Source: Frondihabitans sucicola (GTDB taxonomy: Bacteria > Actinomycetota > Actinomycetes > Actinomycetales > Microbacteriaceae). From it: DNA of 64,000 nt. The stretch lies in assembly GCF_030296615.1 (NCBI RefSeq), contig NZ_AP027732.1, forward strand, positions 1,054,001-1,118,000, written 5' to 3'. Position numbers and translations under genes: made by a program. Under the pieces are notes generated by a model. That model was not told the DNA's origin and searched no databases. It saw nothing but the letters and a program-made list of their open reading frames with translations. Below are positions 60,681 through 64,000 of the stretch, piece by piece (position 1 is the first letter of the stretch; each line of letters starts with the position of its first letter).

Positions 60681-60711
60681 AAAGCCCCCGCGGATGATCC
60701 TGCGGGGCTTT
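60681..60711. terminator. bidirectional terminator
   Basis: AAAGCCCCCGC pairs with GCGGGGCTTT around a 10-base loop, with A- and T-ends on both sides, between the convergent ECF operon and siderophore-binding gene. The octamer GATCCTGC forms part of the loop and right arm. Confidence 0.88.
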
Positions 60712-60725
60712 CCTCACTGCCGGCC

Positions 60726-61760
60726 TCAGTCGACCTTGCCGGCGGCCGTCTTGATCATGCCGACGTAGCGGTCGAGCGCGTACGGCAGGCTGAGCGGCGT
60801 GATGACCGTCGAGGCCATGGCCAGCTGCTGGTTGACGTTGGCGACGTACGAACCGCGCTCGACGGCGGGAATGGTCGAGAAGAGCTTCTGCTTCTCGATC
60901 TCCTTCTGGTTGGCCTCGTCGTTGAACCAGGTGAAGAGCACGTCGGTGTTCTTCAGCAGGTCGGCCTTCTCGAGGCCGATCGTCGAGACGAACGTGCCGG
61001 TCGATTTCGGCAGCGCGGCCAGGGTCTTGTCCTCTTTCAGACCGAGGCCCGTGATGATGTCGACCCGCGGGTCGCCCTTCTGGTAGATCGACAGGGCGCC
61101 GGGTTCGGCCGTGTAGACGTATGAGAACGTGAGGTTCGCGAACTCCGGGTTCGCCGCGGCGGTCTTCTTGAGCTTCGTCGTGATGTCGCCGACGAGCTTC
61201 GTCGCCTTGGCGCTTTCACCGAGGACCTTGCCGATGATCTGGATCTGCTTGCTCCAGGGCGTTCCCCAGGCCTCGCCGGGGTACGCGACCGTCGGAGCGA
61301 GAGCGCTCAGCGTCTTGTACTGGGCGGCGGTGATGCCCGACTGCGGAGCGATGATCACGTCGGGGTTCAGCTCGGCCAGCGCCGTCATGTCGATGTCGGG
61401 GTAGACCGCGAACGTCTTCGGCAGGGCGTCGCCGCGCTTCTGGATCGCCTTGGTGACCCACGGGTAGTCCTTGTGGCTGTCGCCTCCCCAGGTGACCTCC
61501 TCGACGCCGACCGGCGTCGTGCCGAGCGAGACCACGGTGTCGGCGGAGCCCCAGCCGATGGTGACGACCCGCTTGGGTTTCGACGGGATGGTCGCCGAGC
61601 CGAGTGCCGACGTGACGGTGACCGGGTAGGCGGACGAGTCGGAGGAGGCTTTGGCGTCGGACGATGCGGGGCTGCTGGAGGTGCTGCAGGCGGCCAGGGA
61701 AAAAGCTAGTCCTGCGGCGACGGCCAGGGCGGTGGCGCGGCGGAGATGACGACGGAGCAC
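60726..61760 (-). CDS. iron-siderophore ABC transporter substrate-binding lipoprotein
   Basis: A 344-residue FecB/FepB-type protein: lipobox SLAAC (Cys25), Ser-rich linker, then PKRVVTIGWGSADTVVSLGTTPVGV, PDVIIAPQSGITAAQYKTLSALAPTVAYPG and a late WFNDEANQKEIEKQKLF. It binds a ferric siderophore outside the membrane. No permease or ATPase is nearby. Two overlapping DtxR/IdeR boxes upstream show iron repression. Confidence 0.92.
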   Translation of the reverse strand: MLRRHLRRATALAVAAGLAFSLAACSTSSSPASSDAKASSDSSAYPVTVTSALGSATIPSKPKRVVTIGWGSADTVVSLGTTPVGVEEVTWGGDSHKDYPWVTKAIQKRGDALPKTFAVYPDIDMTALAELNPDVIIAPQSGITAAQYKTLSALAPTVAYPGEAWGTPWSKQIQIIGKVLGESAKATKLVGDITTKLKKTAAANPEFANLTFSYVYTAEPGALSIYQKGDPRVDIITGLGLKEDKTLAALPKSTGTFVSTIGLEKADLLKNTDVLFTWFNDEANQKEIEKQKLFSTIPAVERGSYVANVNQQLAMASTVITPLSLPYALDRYVGMIKTAAGKVD

Positions 61761-61787
61761 GAGTGCCTTTCGGTAGAGCGCGTGTGG

Positions 61788-61821
61788 TTAGGGTTGCCTA
61801 TCCTAGGTAAGGTTAGCCTAA
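61788..61821 (-). promoter_or_regulatory. tandem DtxR/IdeR iron boxes
   Basis: CTAGGTAAGGTTAGCCTAA (61803-61821) matches the 19-bp consensus TTAGGTTAGGCTAACCTAA at 15 positions by my alignment. An overlapping second site, TTAGGGTTGCCTATCCTAG (61788-61806), matches at 14. Both lie just upstream of the siderophore-binding protein gene. Confidence 0.82.
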
Positions 61822-61915
61822 GCCTTGCACCGCGCTCATCCCCTGTCTCTCGGCCTCGTGAGATCGCAGGGCCCGTCCGGTCGTCGGCGACGGGTGCTGC
61901 GATCTCACGACGGGG

Positions 61916-62917
61916 TCAGTCGCTGAAGCCTCGGGCCCCCGCGATCAGACGCTCGAAGGCGGCCTCGGCAGCGGGATCGACGGTGCGCCGCGAGGCGTCG
62001 CCGTCGAACCACTCGATGATCTCGCGCGCCCCGGTGGACCACGGCGTGGTGGCCTGCCACCCGGGCACGAAGGCCTTCACCTTGCTGTTGTCGAACACGA
62101 CCGAGTGCGCCTTGTCGCCCAGGATCCCGGGGCCCCACTCCGGTTCGACCACGGCGACGCTCTCGCTCGCGACGTGGACCAGGCGCGGTTCGTCGACCCC
62201 TGCGGCGGCGGCCAGCGTCGTGTAGATCTGATCCCAGGGCAGAGCCTCGTCGGAGGTGATGTGGAAGACGTCGCCGACGGCGGCCGGGAGCCCGAGGAGC
62301 CCGACGAAGGCAAGGGCGAAGTCGGTGTGGTGGGTCAGAGTCCACAGCGAGGTGCCGTCGCCGGGGACGACGACCTCGAGACCGCGGCGGAATCGGTCGA
62401 TCGCGGTCCAGCCGCCGGTCAGCGGGATCGAGGTCCGGTCGTAGGTGTGCGACGGCCGGATGATCGTGACCGGAAAGCCGGTCGAGCGATAGGCGGCCAC
62501 GAGGAGGTCTTCGCAGGCGATCTTGTCGCGCGAGTACTGCCACCACGGATTGCGCAGCGGCGACGACTCCCGGATCGGCAGCGCGGCCACCGGCTTCTGG
62601 TAGGCCGACGCCGAACTGATGAAGACGTACTGCCCGGCCCGACCCGCGAAGAGGTCGATGTCGGCCTGCACCTGGTCGGGCGTGAAGGCGACGAAGTCGA
62701 CGACGACGTCGAACTGCCGGTCGCCGATCGCCGAGCGGACGGATGCATGATCGTGCACGTCTCCCGTCAGGACCTCGACCCCGGCGGGCACCGGGCGGGT
62801 CGATGACGAACCGCGGTTGAGCACGGTGAGCTCGTAGCCGAGCTCGAGGGCTCTGACGGACGCCGCCGAGCTGATGATTCCGGTGCCGCCGATGAACAGG
62901 ACTGTCAGCGCTGACAT
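61916..62917 (-). CDS. NAD-dependent epimerase/dehydratase family protein
   Basis: A 333-residue extended SDR: nucleotide motif LFIGGTGIISSAASVRALELG near 8, VFISSASAYQKPV with the active-site Ser, and YSRDKIACEDLL containing Tyr-x3-Lys. SSASAY and PSHTYDRTSIPL fit a sugar-nucleotide epimerase or reductase of the atypical subclass (GGTGxxS). Substrate unknown. The start at 62917 follows AAAGAAG. Confidence 0.87.
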   Translation of the reverse strand: MSALTVLFIGGTGIISSAASVRALELGYELTVLNRGSSSTRPVPAGVEVLTGDVHDHASVRSAIGDRQFDVVVDFVAFTPDQVQADIDLFAGRAGQYVFISSASAYQKPVAALPIRESSPLRNPWWQYSRDKIACEDLLVAAYRSTGFPVTIIRPSHTYDRTSIPLTGGWTAIDRFRRGLEVVVPGDGTSLWTLTHHTDFALAFVGLLGLPAAVGDVFHITSDEALPWDQIYTTLAAAAGVDEPRLVHVASESVAVVEPEWGPGILGDKAHSVVFDNSKVKAFVPGWQATTPWSTGAREIIEWFDGDASRRTVDPAAEAAFERLIAGARGFSD

Positions 62918-63044
62918 GCGTACTTCTTTCTGATGGGGGAAGACCTCCAGTCTGCCCGCTTCGGCCGACTGCGGTCGGGCTCTCGTTCCACCGATCTGCC
63001 TCTGGATCGCGAGCCGAGACGCCGTCGTGAGGGATGATGGCTGA

Positions 63045-63827
63045 GTGATCATCCTGTCGATCGGCGCCATTGTCGTGGTCGGTCTCATCCTCAGCCGCGT
63101 CGCGCGGTCGGGCCGCTCCGGCTCCCGCGGCGTCTCGGGCGATGCGGGGGCGGCGCCCCAGAAGACGAGGGCGCAGGCTCCCTCCGCCCCGGCAGATGCT
63201 CCCGCACGCCCTCCGGCCGCGCAGCCCGCGCCGCCCTCCGCGGCAGCCGCCGTGAACACCCCGAGCGCCCTCGATCCGGCCGACCCCTCGTGGGCGGAGG
63301 CCCGTCGGCTGCGGCGCCTGCTGCTCGCCCGACAGGTGCCCGCGACACTCTCGCTCTGGGAGATCGTTCCCGAAGAGGGGGAGGTGTTCTTCTACGACCT
63401 CGAGGCCCTCTACGAGCGGTACTACGGACAGAACGCCACGTACGAGAAGGCCGGGACCTTCCTGCTGGGCAACCCCGCGTTCATCCTGGCGGGGCTGGCG
63501 GTCACCGGGCTCGCCAACGCGTCACGGCGCCGTGCAGCCGAGCAGCAGGCCGCGTCGCAGTGGCGCGACCGGCAGCGCGTGCGCGTCGTCGTCAGCAACC
63601 ACCGGCTGATCCTGTTCCTCGGCGGGAAGTGGCTGAGCTATCACTACAAGGCGATGAACGCCGTCTATCCCGAGGTGACGGAGCGCACGCTCGTCTCCGG
63701 CTTCGCAAGCATCGCGCCGCTGCGGCTGAGCGGGCCGGACGCACCGATCCTCGCCGTCATGACGGTGTTCGCCACCTACGGGCTCGAGGGGTTGAGCGAG
63801 CACCCCTCGCTGCGCGCCCTCGACTGA
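63045..63827 (+). CDS. hypothetical membrane-anchored protein
   Basis: A 260-residue protein: an N-terminal anchor (MIILSIGAIVVVGLILSRV), an Ala/Pro-rich linker (residues 30-75), then a folded part with SLWEIVPEEGEVFFYDLEALYERYYGQNA, a hydrophobic stretch (FILAGLAVTGLANA), and VRVVVSNHRLILFLGGKWLSYHYKAMNAVYPEV, which resembles a PH-like strand pattern. GATGAT lies six bases before the GTG start (leaderless pattern). No family recognised. Confidence 0.65.
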   Translation: MIILSIGAIVVVGLILSRVARSGRSGSRGVSGDAGAAPQKTRAQAPSAPADAPARPPAAQPAPPSAAAAVNTPSALDPADPSWAEARRLRRLLLARQVPATLSLWEIVPEEGEVFFYDLEALYERYYGQNATYEKAGTFLLGNPAFILAGLAVTGLANASRRRAAEQQAASQWRDRQRVRVVVSNHRLILFLGGKWLSYHYKAMNAVYPEVTERTLVSGFASIAPLRLSGPDAPILAVMTVFATYGLEGLSEHPSLRALD

Positions 63828-63854
63828 GCGAGCACCCGTCGCTGCGCCCTCGAC
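63793..63854. repeat. tandem duplication at the 3' end of the preceding gene
   Basis: TGAGCGAGCACCCCTCGCTG plus 12 more bases at 63793-63824 is repeated, with one change and a two-base loss, at 63825-63854. The stop codon is formed exactly at the junction between the two copies. Confidence 0.8.
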
Positions 63855-63910
63855 TGGCTGTGCCCGATGCTGCGGCGCCCGGGTGGAGCGACGAAACCCC
63901 GCGCCCGCCC

Positions 63911-63938
63911 GTTGCTCTCGTCCGCGGACGAGAGCAAC
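63911..63938. terminator. perfect 28-bp palindrome
   Basis: GTTGCTCTCGTCCG followed directly by its reverse complement, with no loop in the formal sense. It lies about 80 bases after the last gene and is probably its terminator. The remaining 60 bases contain no recognisable gene. Confidence 0.7.
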
Positions 63939-64000
63939 GCGCAGAAGGGGGTCCGGCGACGAGCAGCGGCGTGAACCGAAGCTCTTATCGGCTCAACTCA

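Noticed and set aside
2262..60703. the octamer as an FtsK-orienting (KOPS) or Chi-like sequence
   Set aside because: Both orientations are about equally frequent in the window, whereas such sequences are strongly strand-biased.

Overview
The window is a high-GC (about 70 percent by eye) chromosomal stretch of an actinobacterium, most likely a member of the Microbacteriaceae or a close relative. This is inferred from the gene families present: DUF2510, an ScbR-like TetR regulator, the Lhr plus Nei pair, a DUF6504-like gene under an actinobacterial LexA box, DtxR/IdeR boxes, and frequent GTG starts with GTGA/ATGA gene overlaps. I see no rRNA, tRNA, CRISPR array, transposase, integrase or phage gene, so it reads as ordinary chromosome with accessory metabolic cassettes.

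Layout. 0-5.5 kb: a small secreted Cys protein coupled to an ABC exporter that runs off the left edge, an EF-G-binding FBP protein, and a PhzE-type anthranilate synthase behind a complete tryptophan leader peptide and attenuator. 5.5-14 kb: GH25 lysozyme, a Baeyer-Villiger monooxygenase plus hydrolase operon facing its TetR regulator, an alcohol dehydrogenase, a SGNH-GAF protein, an MBL hydrolase and a glycerate kinase. 14-19 kb: ScbR-like regulator, drug-type ABC exporter and a two-component system. 19-30 kb: GNAT, SOS-controlled small gene, GH18 lipoprotein, two glycosyltransferases, a MetE-like enzyme, an MmyB-type regulator, a DUF2510 protein with a Gln/Tyr-rich repeat, and an ECF sigma/anti-sigma pair. 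30-41 kb: HAD hydrolase, Nei and the giant helicase Lhr, azoreductase, aldo-keto reductase, MFS and SDR. 41-49 kb: gluconate regulon (regulator, permease, kinase), oxidoreductase, two alpha/beta hydrolases, MarR, SIMPL and Nudix proteins. 49-58 kb: a LacI-controlled sugar operon with two GH130-like enzymes, a complete ABC importer and a large secreted protein of unknown activity, probably for uptake and phosphorolysis of mannosides. 58-64 kb: TetR, a second ECF operon, a DtxR-controlled siderophore-binding lipoprotein, an epimerase and a membrane protein.

Three features run through the whole window. First, the octamer GCAGGATC/GATCCTGC occurs about 65 times by my count, against 2-3 expected from base composition, and often forces rare codons (AGG, GGA, GCA, CCT). 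Second, three copies of a long palindrome with conserved 15-18 bp arms and unrelated loops each sit exactly between convergent genes. Third, about twenty reading-frame breaks occur, nearly all repaired by adding one G or C in a short run; this looks like systematic base loss in the assembly rather than gene decay, so genes called broken here are probably intact in the organism. Many genes also show a TANNNT-like box 6-7 bases before the start codon, the pattern of leaderless transcripts.
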